Positions 9,943 to 18,345 of a stretch of DNA of 64,000 bases are shown piece after piece. This DNA is from Limnohabitans sp. T6-20. Lineage in GTDB: Bacteria > Pseudomonadota > Gammaproteobacteria > Burkholderiales > Burkholderiaceae_C. The position numbers were made by a program, and so were the translations under genes. The stretch covers positions 372,001-436,000 of the forward strand of contig NZ_NERW01000002.1 in NCBI RefSeq assembly GCF_003063505.1. Reading direction: 5' to 3'. The notes beneath the pieces were generated by a model. It was not told the origin of the DNA. It did no database searches and saw only the letters and a list, made by a program, of their open reading frames with translations. Within the stretch, counting starts at the first letter, position 1. Every line of letters begins with the position of its first letter.

Positions 9943-9976
9943 AAAAAAGCCTCCAAGGTCATGAACCATGGAGGCT
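9943..9976 (-). terminator. Rho-independent terminator after dctM
   Basis: On the minus strand an 8-bp stem AGCCTCCA/TGGAGGCT (9969-9976 with 9948-9955), extended by an inner GGT/ACC pairing, is followed by a TTTTTT run. It closes the TRAP transporter operon. Confidence 0.88.
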
Positions 9977-9996
9977 GTTTCGGGTCATGCACCTGA

Positions 9997-11313
9997 TCAG
10001 GTCAGGTACTGGATCAGGAAAAGTGAAATGCCGGGGAAGAACAGCAGCAGCAGGGTGCGGATGGTGTCGCTGATCAGGAAAGGCATGATGCCTTTGTAGC
10101 TTTCGCTCAGCGGCACGTCTTTGGCCATGCCGTTGACCACATACACGTTCAGACCCACCGGCGGTGCCAGCATGCCAAAGCCCACGGTCATCAGCACCAT
10201 GATGCCGAACCAGATGGCGGTGTGCTCGGGTGTCATGCCGAAGTCGAGCTTCATGATGATCGGGAAAAAGATGGGGATGGTCAGCAGCAGCATGGACAGC
10301 TCGTCCATCACTGCACCCAGCACCACATACAGCAGCAAGATGCCAGCCACCACCATCAACGGTGCGAGGTTCATGGCGACCACCATTTCGGCCAACTGGC
10401 CAGGCACCTGGGTGCGAGCCAGTGCCGCATTCATCACGTCGGCACCCATGAAGATCATGAAAATCATGGCCGAGCTCATGGCGGTTGCATGGAAGCATTC
10501 AAGGAACTTGTCCCAAGTCAGCTCCCGCTTGAGTAAAGCCGCCACAAAGGTGGATGCTGCACCCACGGCTGCGCCCTCTGTGGGCGTGAAGAAACCGGCA
10601 TAGATGCCACCGAACACGATGATGAAGATGGTGGCAATCGGCAAGATGCCCTTGAGCGATTCGAACGTCAGCTTTTCGCGTTCTTCCTGATCAGGGGCTT
10701 GGCCAGGCACGACGCGCACGTAAATGGCGATGGCAATCATGTAGCCCACCATGGCAATGATGCCGGGCATCATGGCCGCTGCAAACAGTTTGGCGATGTT
10801 CTGCTCGGTCAAGATGGCGTAGATCACCAGCGGCACCGATGGGGGGATCAGGATGCCCAAAGTGCCCCCTGCGGCCAGCGTGCCGGTCGCCAGTCGGCCT
10901 GAGTAGCCGTGGCGTTTCATTTCAGGCAAAGCCACGCCAGTGATGGTGGCTGCTGTGGCCACAGAAGAGCCGCAAATGGCACCAAACGCGCCACAAGCCA
11001 GGACAGCGCCCATCGCCAGACCGCCTTTGAAGCGGCCCATGACCGCTGCCGCAAACTGGAACAGCGCCTTGCTGATGCCGCCTTGCGTGGCAAAGTGGCC
11101 CATCAAGATGAACAGCGGAATCACCGACAGGTCATAGTTGGCCAAGCGGGCAAAAGCGAGGTTGTTCAGGAAGTTCAAAAAGGGCTGTACACCCGTCTGA
11201 AGGATGAAGCCAGCGGCACCCGCCAAGAACATGGCACCCGCGATCGGTACGCGAACCACCATGAGAAACAGCATGATGCCAAAAATCAGCAAAGCCAAAG
11301 TGATCGGGGTCAT
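9997..11313 (-). CDS. dctM: TRAP transporter large permease DctM
   Basis: The large membrane subunit (438 residues, about 12-13 hydrophobic segments) of a tripartite ATP-independent periplasmic transporter, which drives solute uptake with a sodium gradient. The N-terminus (LALLIFGIMLFLMVVRVPIAG), GACGAFGAICGSS-like segment and C-terminal FGMLAPPVGLNVYVVNG are typical for DctM. Its ATG overlaps the dctQ stop by 4 nt (ATGA), indicating translational coupling. The substrate is probably an organic acid; neighbouring genes point to an aromatic or keto-acid intermediate. Confidence 0.95.
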   Translation of the reverse strand: MTPITLALLIFGIMLFLMVVRVPIAGAMFLAGAAGFILQTGVQPFLNFLNNLAFARLANYDLSVIPLFILMGHFATQGGISKALFQFAAAVMGRFKGGLAMGAVLACGAFGAICGSSVATAATITGVALPEMKRHGYSGRLATGTLAAGGTLGILIPPSVPLVIYAILTEQNIAKLFAAAMMPGIIAMVGYMIAIAIYVRVVPGQAPDQEEREKLTFESLKGILPIATIFIIVFGGIYAGFFTPTEGAAVGAASTFVAALLKRELTWDKFLECFHATAMSSAMIFMIFMGADVMNAALARTQVPGQLAEMVVAMNLAPLMVVAGILLLYVVLGAVMDELSMLLLTIPIFFPIIMKLDFGMTPEHTAIWFGIMVLMTVGFGMLAPPVGLNVYVVNGMAKDVPLSESYKGIMPFLISDTIRTLLLLFFPGISLFLIQYLT

Positions 11314-11801
11314 GACGATGCCTTGTCGTTGTTTTCAAATTTGGAGAGCGCTTGCATGGCCGCAATGAATGCGGTGATGCCAAACGGGATGCTCATGCTG
11401 GTGAACACGATCCAGTCGGGGAAGCCCAGCAGCATGGATGCGCCCATGGTTTCCTTGGCGTTGATGGCCGCCGCACCGCAGCGCCATGACAACAAAAAGA
11501 AAATCACGGTCATGAACAGGTCGCCCAGTCGGTCGAGCTTGAAGTTCGTGGCCTCAGTGCACTTCGCCGTGAAGAAGTCGACGATGATGTTTTCGCGCTT
11601 GAATTGGCAAATGGGCATGAACAAGGCGATGGCCGCACCTGCGCCCACGCCTGTCAGCTCAAAGTCGCCGATCAATGCGGAGTCAAAAAAATTGCGGCCA
11701 ATCAGGCTGTAGCAAGTCATCAGCATCAGGCCGGTCATGACCAGCCCGCCCAATATGCTGCAGAGCCGGGCAATCCGCTCCAGTGAGTTTGAAAACATCA
11801 T
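11310..11801 (-). CDS. dctQ: TRAP transporter small permease DctQ
   Basis: A 163-residue membrane protein with four predicted transmembrane segments, including LCSILGGLVMTGLMLMTCYSL and GAGAAIALFMPICQF, matching the DctQ family. It forms the membrane complex with DctM, whose start codon overlaps its stop. A second Met follows at codon 2. A terminator-like hairpin separates it from dctP upstream. Confidence 0.92.
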   Translation of the reverse strand: MMFSNSLERIARLCSILGGLVMTGLMLMTCYSLIGRNFFDSALIGDFELTGVGAGAAIALFMPICQFKRENIIVDFFTAKCTEATNFKLDRLGDLFMTVIFFLLSWRCGAAAINAKETMGASMLLGFPDWIVFTSMSIPFGITAFIAAMQALSKFENNDKASS

Positions 11802-11883
11802 GGTGTTTGACAGGTATAAATAAAAACGAAATCGGAAAGCCGATCGGTGTAGCGCTCAGGCCGCTTGAATGCCCTGTACTTAT

Positions 11884-11920
11884 AAAAAAACCTGAGCAGA
11901 CCGCAGAGGCTGCTCAGGTT
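11884..11920 (-). terminator. Terminator-like hairpin between dctP and dctQM
   Basis: On the minus strand the stem AACCTGAGCAG/CTGCTCAGGTT (11910-11920 with 11889-11899, 11 bp, perfect) is followed by seven T. It sits inside the operon, 15 nt after the dctP stop, so it probably lowers permease expression relative to the binding protein. Confidence 0.88.
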
Positions 11921-11935
11921 GTCTTTGCCACGGAT

Positions 11936-12967
11936 TTACTTCGTGTATTGCTTGATCAGATCGGTGGCTGTTTGCAGCATGCCTTTGCCGTCAAAGCCTT
12001 TGCTGGTCATTTCAGCCACCCAAGCATCGTCCAGTGCATCGGTCGCTTTTTTCCACTTCTCGAGCTCTGGCTTGGGGATGATGCTGATCTTCTGGTTGGC
12101 CGAAGCTTCAAACACTTTCTTGCCAGGAACGTCTGCACCGGCTTGGGTCTTGCCCAAGAAGGCGGACAGTTCGCGGCCCGAGTTTTTGTCGATCACGGCT
12201 TTCAAATCTGCTGGCAGCGAGTCGTACTTGGCCTTGTTCATCGGCACGACAAACACGGTGGTGTACAGCGCGTTGTAGCTGCGGTCGGTTTCGGCGGTGA
12301 AGTTGGTCAGTTCGTTGACCTTTAGGCCCGGGGCCACTTCGTAAGGAATCACCGCGCCGTCGATCACGCCTTTGGACAGGGCTTCGGGCACTTGTGGCAC
12401 CGGCATGGCCACTGGGGTTGCACCCATCATGGCGACCATTTTGTTGACTTGGCGGGTTGGGGCGCGCACTTTCATGCCTTTGAGGTCCGCCATGGTGTGG
12501 ACAGCTTTGCTCTTGGTGTAAATGTTGCCTGGGCCGTGCACGTGGATGGCCAGCATCTTGACGTCTTTGAAGTCGTCCTGAGCATACTTTTGCGCGTAGT
12601 CCCAAGCAGCGCGGCTGGTGGCTTCGGCATTGGTCATCATGAAGGGCAGCTCAAACACTTCCAGTTTGGCCAGCTTGGGGGTGTAGGCCTGCAGGGTCCA
12701 AGCCACATCGATCACGCCATCGCGGGCCTGTTCATACAACTGGACAGGTGTGCCGCCCAATTGCATGGCCGGGAAGATGTCGCACTTCAGGCGGTCTTTG
12801 GAGTCGCGCGCGATGTTCTTGCACCAGTCACCCATCATGGTGGTGTGCTGAACCGATTGGGGGCCGAGGAAGTGGTGAACCTTCAGGGTCACGGTTTGGG
12901 CGTGTACGCCAAAACCCACAGCCAGCAATCCAACGGCCAGAGCGGTTTGTTTCAAGAGTTTTTTCAC
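11936..12967 (-). CDS. dctP: TRAP transporter substrate-binding protein DctP
   Basis: A periplasmic receptor of 343 residues. The signal peptide MKKLLKQTALAVGLLAVGFG ends with VHA before QTVTLKVHHF. The segment DLKGMKVRAPTR carries the Arg that binds the substrate carboxylate in DctP proteins. The start is GTG at 12967, with AAAGGAG about 9 nt upstream. It is the first gene of dctPQM; a strong palindrome (13003-13034) lies just upstream and is the likely operator. Confidence 0.94.
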   Translation of the reverse strand: MKKLLKQTALAVGLLAVGFGVHAQTVTLKVHHFLGPQSVQHTTMMGDWCKNIARDSKDRLKCDIFPAMQLGGTPVQLYEQARDGVIDVAWTLQAYTPKLAKLEVFELPFMMTNAEATSRAAWDYAQKYAQDDFKDVKMLAIHVHGPGNIYTKSKAVHTMADLKGMKVRAPTRQVNKMVAMMGATPVAMPVPQVPEALSKGVIDGAVIPYEVAPGLKVNELTNFTAETDRSYNALYTTVFVVPMNKAKYDSLPADLKAVIDKNSGRELSAFLGKTQAGADVPGKKVFEASANQKISIIPKPELEKWKKATDALDDAWVAEMTSKGFDGKGMLQTATDLIKQYTK

Positions 12968-13002
12968 AGGATTGTCTCCTTTGCGTTTGTCAAAAGGGGG
13001 TA

Positions 13003-13034
13003 TTAGCCAACCGACCGGTTGGTTAATTGGCTAA
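13003..13034. promoter_or_regulatory. Nested palindromic operator upstream of dctP
   Basis: A perfect inverted repeat CCAACCG-AC-CGGTTGG (13007-13022) lies inside a wider pair TTAGCCAA (13003-13010) and TTGGCTAA (13027-13034). It is 36 nt before the dctP start. The form is typical of sites for TetR- or GntR-type dimers. No TetR gene is in the window; the nearest regulator is the MarR protein 0.9 kb away. Confidence 0.75.
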
Positions 13035-13113
13035 AACATGAATTATGTTGCAAGATTTCTGAGTTCAAATAAGGGTAAACGAGTGCTTTTAATTTTTGGT
13101 GCACTTTCGTTCA

Positions 13114-13809
13114 TCATTTGACCGTGACTTGAAGGCTGCCCAAGCCGGTCACTTGGCCCGCCAGGACATCTCCTGCGACCACTGCCGCCACGCCTTCGGG
13201 GGTGCCTGTATAAATCAGATCGCCCGGTTGCAGTTCCCAAGCTGCAGACAGGTGCTCGATGGTTTCGGCCACATTCCAAATCAGCTTGGCCACGTTGCTG
13301 CGCTGGCGGTCAGCGCCGTTGACCTGCAGGCTGATCTCGGCGTTGTTTACATCACCGGCTTGGGCCATGGGGGTGATGGGGCCAATCGGTGCGGAATGGT
13401 CAAAGGCTTTGCCAATGCACCATGGGCGGCCTTGCTTTTTCATTTCGTTTTGCAGGTCGCGGCGCGTCATGTCCAGGCCCACGGCGTAGCCATAAATGTG
13501 CTTGGCCGCATCGGCGGCCAATATGTTGCGTCCGCCTTTGCCAATGGCCACCACCAGTTCGATCTCGTGGTGCAGGTTCTGTGTCAGGCTGGGGTAGGGC
13601 ATTTGTCCGGTTTGGCCTGCTTCCACAACGACCAGGCTGTCGGTGGGTTTGAGAAAAAAGAAAGGCGGCTCACGACCTGTGAAGCCCATTTCTTTAGCAT
13701 GTTCTTCGTAATTACGGCCCACGCAATAAATACGGTGCACCGGAAAGCGTTCGGGCTGGCCCAGGACCGGCACTGAAACGGTGGGCGTTGGGGGAAATAC
13801 AAAACTCAT
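13114..13809 (-). CDS. Fumarylacetoacetase-fold hydrolase (fumarylpyruvate hydrolase-like)
   Basis: Members hydrolyse C-C bonds in acylpyruvates or fumarylacetoacetate-type intermediates of aromatic degradation. The 231-residue single-domain protein has GRNYEEHAKEMG, the metal ligands E82 and E84 in HHEIELVVAIG, D113 in VGLDMTRRDLQ, and the C-terminal GDLIYTGTPEGVAAV. Length and motifs fit fumarylpyruvate hydrolases of the gentisate route or oxaloacetate tautomerase/acylpyruvase enzymes; these cannot be told apart here. It lies upstream of dctP on the same strand and is divergent from marR, suggesting joint uptake and breakdown of an acid. Confidence 0.88.
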   Translation of the reverse strand: MSFVFPPTPTVSVPVLGQPERFPVHRIYCVGRNYEEHAKEMGFTGREPPFFFLKPTDSLVVVEAGQTGQMPYPSLTQNLHHEIELVVAIGKGGRNILAADAAKHIYGYAVGLDMTRRDLQNEMKKQGRPWCIGKAFDHSAPIGPITPMAQAGDVNNAEISLQVNGADRQRSNVAKLIWNVAETIEHLSAAWELQPGDLIYTGTPEGVAAVVAGDVLAGQVTGLGSLQVTVK

Positions 13810-13855
13810 GAAGCACTTTCAAAGTAGAAGATGGAAGAGGGGCTAAAAATTTTGC

Positions 13856-13867
13856 TAAGCGCGCTTA
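13856..13867. promoter_or_regulatory. Palindrome TAAGCGCGCTTA in the marR/FAH divergent promoter region
   Basis: A 12-bp perfect palindrome lies 47 bp upstream of the FAH-family start (13809) and 64 bp upstream of marR (13932). A second inverted repeat AGTCG-(6)-CGACT is at 13881-13896. Position and symmetry fit MarR autoregulation and control of the divergent hydrolase. Confidence 0.6.
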
Positions 13868-13931
13868 CTATAGAAGCCTGAGTCGGGACAACGACTGGTA
13901 CTAACCCTGCATTTGATGGAGCAACGCGGCA

Positions 13932-14369
13932 ATGACCCCCAACTTTGATTTGAACGCAGCGCCAGGGCATTTGATCAGGCGTGCGCACCAAATCTCCGTG
14001 GCCATATTCAATGCGCACTTGGCCGCAGCCGATGTCACGCCGGTGCAATTTGCCTTTTTGAACGCGCTGCTCGACAGCCCGGGCATTGACCAGATCACGC
14101 TGGCCAAACGGGTCGCGTTTGATCCCGCGACTTCGGGCTCTGTGATTGGCCGTTTGGAGAGCAAGGGCTGGGTGGCGCGTCGTGCCGACGAGACCGACCG
14201 ACGCCGCAAGTTGCTTGTGTTGACCCCCACGGGTTTGGAGGCGCTGGCAGGCATGCAGGCCGATGTGGTGCGGGTTCAGGCCGACATTCTGTCTCCACTC
14301 GCACCGCACGAGCAAGCGCAGTTCATGCACTTGCTCAGGCAGTTTGTGGCGGGTCACGAGGCGCCTTGA
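13932..14369 (+). CDS. MarR-family transcriptional regulator
   Basis: A 145-residue winged-helix dimer. The DNA-recognition helix region is ITLAKRVAFDPATSGSVIGR (about 55-74) and the wing carries DETDRRRKLLVLT (about 86-98) with the conserved Asp-x-Arg. MarR proteins usually repress a divergent gene and release DNA on binding an aromatic acid. The divergent neighbour is the FAH-family hydrolase, and palindromes lie in the shared promoter region, so the hydrolase (and perhaps dctPQM) is the likely target. Confidence 0.92.
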   Translation: MTPNFDLNAAPGHLIRRAHQISVAIFNAHLAAADVTPVQFAFLNALLDSPGIDQITLAKRVAFDPATSGSVIGRLESKGWVARRADETDRRRKLLVLTPTGLEALAGMQADVVRVQADILSPLAPHEQAQFMHLLRQFVAGHEAP

Positions 14370-14397
14370 ACCCGTTGGGATGCTGGGGCCCGTGTGT

Positions 14398-14700
14398 TCA
14401 CTCGGACTTGGATGTCAACTCAAAGTGTTCGACGTGGGGCGGTGCAGCGAAGAACGGGCCCACAATGGCGCGCCATTCCGTGAAGAGTGGTGATTCGCGA
14501 AACCCCACGGTGTGGTCCTCCAGGGTGTCCCAGAAGATTTGCAAAACGTAGCGTTCGGGGTTTTCAATGCCTCTGTTGACTTTGCCGCCTTGAAAGCCCT
14601 TGGCTTTGCAAGCCACGGTGTTCAGCCCCAGTTCAATGGCTTTTTCAAATGCAGCTTGCTGTCCAGGGTGGATGCGGATGTCGGCGAGTTCGAGGATCAT
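14398..14700 (-). CDS. Antibiotic biosynthesis monooxygenase (ABM) domain protein
   Basis: A 100-residue single ABM domain of ferredoxin-like fold: ILELADIRIHPGQQAAFE at the N-terminus, and the F-W-D-T-L-E-D-H strand-turn region (ERYVLQIFWDTLEDHTVGFR). Such dimeric proteins act as cofactor-free oxygenases, haem oxygenases or have unknown roles. The stop lies 28 nt past the convergent marR stop. A link to the acid-degradation cluster is possible, but only by position. Confidence 0.85.
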   Translation of the reverse strand: MILELADIRIHPGQQAAFEKAIELGLNTVACKAKGFQGGKVNRGIENPERYVLQIFWDTLEDHTVGFRESPLFTEWRAIVGPFFAAPPHVEHFELTSKSE

Positions 14701-14780
14701 GGTGTGGTTCAGATCAAAGTGAATTGACCCTCAACCTTAACCCATCTCGTTGCCTCAAGCGCAGGCTCGGGCCCTATCGT

Positions 14781-16142
14781 TTATACCGTGGTGGCCCGGC
14801 TTGGCAAGGGCCGAGAGGCGTGCCAGACCAGGGCTGCAAACAGCACCGACACCAGTGCCAGCGCGGATGTGCTGGTGATCCAGAAGGTGTCCACGCTGGC
14901 GCGCATGGACAAACCCGCCCAATCCAAGCCTTGGTAAGCCAGGCGATAACCGCCGTACAGGCCCACACCCCAGAGCAAGGCCGTGTAGACCACCAAAGGA
15001 AGTATGGTGATTCGGTAGCAACGCAGCAGGTAGGCGCAAACCGCTTGCACCGCATCGGCCAGGTGGTACAGCGCCACCCAAGCCAGCCACACGGTGGCCG
15101 CTTGCACCACATCGGGGTCGGTGCTGAATGCATGGGCCAGTGTTTCGCGGCCCATGAACAAGAGCGCAGCCCCCAGCAAGGCGGCGCCAATGGCCAGACC
15201 GATGCCCAAACCCGCAGCCCGACGTGCTTTGTGGGCTTGCCCGGCGCCGAGCCAATAGCCTGTGCGTGCGCTGCTGGCAATGCCCAAAGCCAGCGGGACC
15301 ATGTAGAGCACGGCGGCCAGACTGGCCGCAATCTGATGGCTGGCCAATGCCACCGCGCCCAGCCGTGCAATGAACAAAGCCATCAAAGTGAATGAAGTGA
15401 CTTCCACCATGATGGACAAGCCTGCTGGTACTCCCAACGCCAAAAAGCGCCGGATCACGGGCCAGTCCGGTTTTTCAGGACGTCGCCACAAACGATAGGC
15501 TTGGTAAATGTCTTGTGTGCGCAAAAGCCACAGGCCCGACAGCATCATGAGCGTATTGACCGCCAGCGTTGCCCAAGCGCAGCCCACAACGCCCATGCCC
15601 GAAAAACCCGCACCACCAAAAGTCAAAACAAAAGACAAAGGCACCTTGACCAGCAAGGCACCCGCTTGCAGCCAGGTCACCAAGCGCGGGTGACCCAGAC
15701 TTTGGTTCAGGGTGCTGTACATGCGAAACAGCAGCGAAGGCACCAAAGCCAACGCCAGGATGCGCAAATAGGCCCGCACATCGGGCCAGAGATCCGCGGG
15801 CACTTCGGTGGCGGACAGCCAAAGATCTGGGAACCACAGACCGCTGATGCCGATGACCGCAGCACCTGCCGCAATGTAGAGCGCTTGCCTCACTGAGCGT
15901 CCGACTTCTGCTTGGCGGCCACCCCCGTGGAGCTCGGCCCAAACGGGCAGCAAAGCTTGCAGCAGCCCGTTCAAGGCCACATAAATGCTGATGTAAATGG
16001 ACGAGGCCAGCGATAAAACCGCCAGCGCTTGAGGGCTGTACCTGCCTGCGATCAAGGTGTCGGCAATGCCAAATGACATCACGGCCAACTGCCCCACCAA
16101 GACGGTGCCGGCATGGCGAGCGATGGTGCGCAGTTCGGACAT
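14781..16142 (-). CDS. MATE family multidrug/cation exporter
   Basis: A 453-residue membrane protein with about 12 transmembrane segments in two related halves. The first, AGTVLVGQLAVMSFGIADTL, and the later VPAGLSIMVEVTSFTLMALF are MatE-domain signatures. It exports cationic drugs or metabolites by Na+ or H+ antiport. It starts 3 nt after the stop of the ArnT-like gene, so the two share a transcript. Confidence 0.92.
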   Translation of the reverse strand: MSELRTIARHAGTVLVGQLAVMSFGIADTLIAGRYSPQALAVLSLASSIYISIYVALNGLLQALLPVWAELHGGGRQAEVGRSVRQALYIAAGAAVIGISGLWFPDLWLSATEVPADLWPDVRAYLRILALALVPSLLFRMYSTLNQSLGHPRLVTWLQAGALLVKVPLSFVLTFGGAGFSGMGVVGCAWATLAVNTLMMLSGLWLLRTQDIYQAYRLWRRPEKPDWPVIRRFLALGVPAGLSIMVEVTSFTLMALFIARLGAVALASHQIAASLAAVLYMVPLALGIASSARTGYWLGAGQAHKARRAAGLGIGLAIGAALLGAALLFMGRETLAHAFSTDPDVVQAATVWLAWVALYHLADAVQAVCAYLLRCYRITILPLVVYTALLWGVGLYGGYRLAYQGLDWAGLSMRASVDTFWITSTSALALVSVLFAALVWHASRPLPSRATTV

Positions 16143-16145
16143 GGC

Positions 16146-17879
16146 TCAGTTCAACGGCTTCTCTGAAAGCGTGTTCAGGGGTGTCGCCGGACGGTAAACG
16201 AGCAGGGTTTCGTCTTTGTCGGTGGGGCGCTTGATGGCGGCCTCTTCAACCCAACCGATCGATTCGATTTTTGCTGACAACAAGGAGCGGTTGGTTTTGT
16301 CGATGATGAGCCAGGGGCAGTCGGACTGCGGTGCTTGCATGGGCATCAACCGGGCATGAGCGTGGTACCTGAGCGCTGTACCTTGGGCTTTGCTGATGCC
16401 AGCATATTGCAGGCAACTGGTCGGGCCAGTGATTCGGGTGACTTTTTCGACCAAGGGCGCGTAGCTTCGGGCGTAGTTGAGCAACGGTAACCACAGGCTG
16501 GTCAACAGCAGCCAACAAAGAACAGCACCGCCTGCGGGGAGCACCAGGCTCTTCCAGATGGCTGCGCGGTGGTAGCCCGTGCGCCATTTCACCAGTGCGC
16601 CCCAAGCGATGGTGGCGACCAGTGCCAGAACAAACGCGCCGACTGAAAATTCGGGTGCAAACTCGGGGGCCAGGCGCGCCACATTTCGGGCCGGTGTCGC
16701 TGGGCTACCCGTTTGCATGGCCAACCAGACGATCCAGATCACCAAGGCACAAATGCTGAAAAACAGCAAAGTGAACCAGTCGATCAAGGCCCCTAGGCTG
16801 CGTTTGAGTGTGGGCAAAGCCAAGGCTGCCAAAGTGGCAATGGCTGGCAATGATGTCAAAAGTGCACGGTCAGTCAGTCCCGTGAACCAGGTCGCGCCGA
16901 CCGTCACGGCTGCAAACCACAGTGGCAAACCCAGGTGGGGGTAACGCCAGACTTGTGACAATTGCCCGCGCCAGCGCCACAGAGACCACAGTGCCAAAGG
17001 CCAGGCGGGCCATGTGAACCAGGCGATCAGTTTGGCCAAAATATGCAAGTCGACCATTCTGTGGGGCACCACGCGCCAACGCCACAAATCCAGTGCACCT
17101 GCCGTGGTGACGCACAGCAGGCATACCAGCGCCAGAAGCCCCAAGTCGAGCATGCTCAAACGGCGTTGTGTTGGGGTCGGTTGCGCTGCAGCGCAGATGA
17201 CTGAGCCACCGATGCCCAGCCACAAAGCCAAAGTAGGGGCACCCGACAGGGTCAGGCCCAGCATGCCTGTGGTGATGGCCAGGGCACTTTGCAGGCGATG
17301 GCGAGTCAATGTGGACAGGCCAAAAAACAACAAGGCAGCGAAGCACAACTGGCTGAGTGCCGGGGTGGTTTCGTGTGAGAGTTGAGCCAAGCCCAGACAG
17401 GCCAGCAGCGCCAGCAAACCGCCGTCGGCCATGGCGCGTGCGTAGTCCGCAGGCTTGGCCTCGCCACCAAATGCAAATGCCACGGGTTGCGCAGCAGGGT
17501 GTCGGGTCAGTGCATAGACCGCGTACCAGGTCGCCGCCAGCGTGGTCATCAGCATGGCGATGAAAGGCAAACGGGCAAACGTGTCTTCGAAGCCAGAGGG
17601 GGCCAGTCGAATGAAAGCGGCACCCAACCAATAAGGCAGCAAGGCCAGGTTGCTGTCTGGGCTGCCTAGCAGCGTGGGCTTGAGCCAGCTGACGGCCTCA
17701 CCCATGCCCGGTTTGGCCAGCTGCAACATGTAGCCGAAGGCTTCAATGTCTTGCGCTTTCCAAAGGGTTCGGCCCCAAAAACCGGGCAACACATAGGCAG
17801 CGCACAACAAAAGCAGTGCCAGACGAGGAAGTCTGCGCACGGCACTTTGTGCAACGATGGCGGGGGTAGGGTGGTTCAC
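16146..17879 (-). CDS. ArnT/PMT-like polytopic membrane glycosyltransferase, substrate unknown
   Basis: A 577-residue protein with about 12 hydrophobic segments and a C-terminal soluble part. The N-terminus (ALLLLCAAYVLPGFWGRTLW, then KAQDIEAFGYMLQL) resembles the first loop of lipid-linked sugar transferases of the PMT/ArnT group, where an acidic residue in this loop is catalytic. Similarity is by topology and general motif only. Start is GTG at 17879 with no clear ribosome binding site. It is followed after 3 nt by the MATE exporter. Confidence 0.65.
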   Translation of the reverse strand: MNHPTPAIVAQSAVRRLPRLALLLLCAAYVLPGFWGRTLWKAQDIEAFGYMLQLAKPGMGEAVSWLKPTLLGSPDSNLALLPYWLGAAFIRLAPSGFEDTFARLPFIAMLMTTLAATWYAVYALTRHPAAQPVAFAFGGEAKPADYARAMADGGLLALLACLGLAQLSHETTPALSQLCFAALLFFGLSTLTRHRLQSALAITTGMLGLTLSGAPTLALWLGIGGSVICAAAQPTPTQRRLSMLDLGLLALVCLLCVTTAGALDLWRWRVVPHRMVDLHILAKLIAWFTWPAWPLALWSLWRWRGQLSQVWRYPHLGLPLWFAAVTVGATWFTGLTDRALLTSLPAIATLAALALPTLKRSLGALIDWFTLLFFSICALVIWIVWLAMQTGSPATPARNVARLAPEFAPEFSVGAFVLALVATIAWGALVKWRTGYHRAAIWKSLVLPAGGAVLCWLLLTSLWLPLLNYARSYAPLVEKVTRITGPTSCLQYAGISKAQGTALRYHAHARLMPMQAPQSDCPWLIIDKTNRSLLSAKIESIGWVEEAAIKRPTDKDETLLVYRPATPLNTLSEKPLN

Positions 17880-17944
17880 AGGTTCAGAAGATATCAGTTC
17901 CGGGGCGCCAGGGCGCAGGCGTTTGCAGCGGAGGCCGCTCCATG

Positions 17945-17980
17945 CAAAAAGGGCAGGCCGGTTGCCCGGGCTGCCCTTTT
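17945..17980 (-). terminator. Terminator after rpmE2
   Basis: On the minus strand AAAAGGGCAG pairs with CTGCCCTTTT (17971-17980 with 17947-17956) and is followed by a T. It lies 20 nt after the rpmE2 stop. Confidence 0.88.
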
Positions 17981-17999
17981 GGGGGACACCAAAAATGGA

Positions 18000-18260
18000 T
18001 TATTTGGTGACAGTGGTCTTGCCGAAACGGTTGCGGAATTTCTCCACGCGGCCGCCCATGTTGTCGACCGACTTTTGTGTGCCGGTGTAGAAGGGGTGCG
18101 ACTCGCTGGTCGTGTCCAGCTTGTACAGAGGCAACTCGCGACCATCTTCCATGGTGATCATTTCTTTGGTGTTAGCGCATGAGCGGGTCACGAACTTGAA
18201 ACCATTGGACATGTCTTGGAAGCAAATTTCACGGTAGTTGGGGTGAATGCCGTCTTTCAT
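18000..18260 (-). CDS. rpmE2: Large ribosomal subunit protein bL31, type B
   Basis: An 86-residue bL31. It begins [20 protein letters not shown] and lacks the CxxC pairs that bind zinc in the C+ (RpmE) form, so it is the zinc-independent type B paralogue, which in many bacteria replaces RpmE in zinc shortage. It has the same orientation as rho, 85 nt upstream, and ends at a strong terminator. No Zur-type site is obvious in the short upstream gap. Confidence 0.96.
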   Translation of the reverse strand: MKDGIHPNYREICFQDMSNGFKFVTRSCANTKEMITMEDGRELPLYKLDTTSESHPFYTGTQKSVDNMGGRVEKFRNRFGKTTVTK

Positions 18261-18345
18261 GGGGAAATCCTTTTATTTTCGCTACGGTAGCCACACTTCA
18301 GCCTATCTGAGTGCACTTTCCGCAAAACCTGTCGATTATAGGGCA

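Noticed and set aside
10121..10603. Plus-strand Met-rich frame over dctM
   Set aside because: Antisense of a membrane protein; high Met/Thr/Ser content reflects reversed hydrophobic codons.
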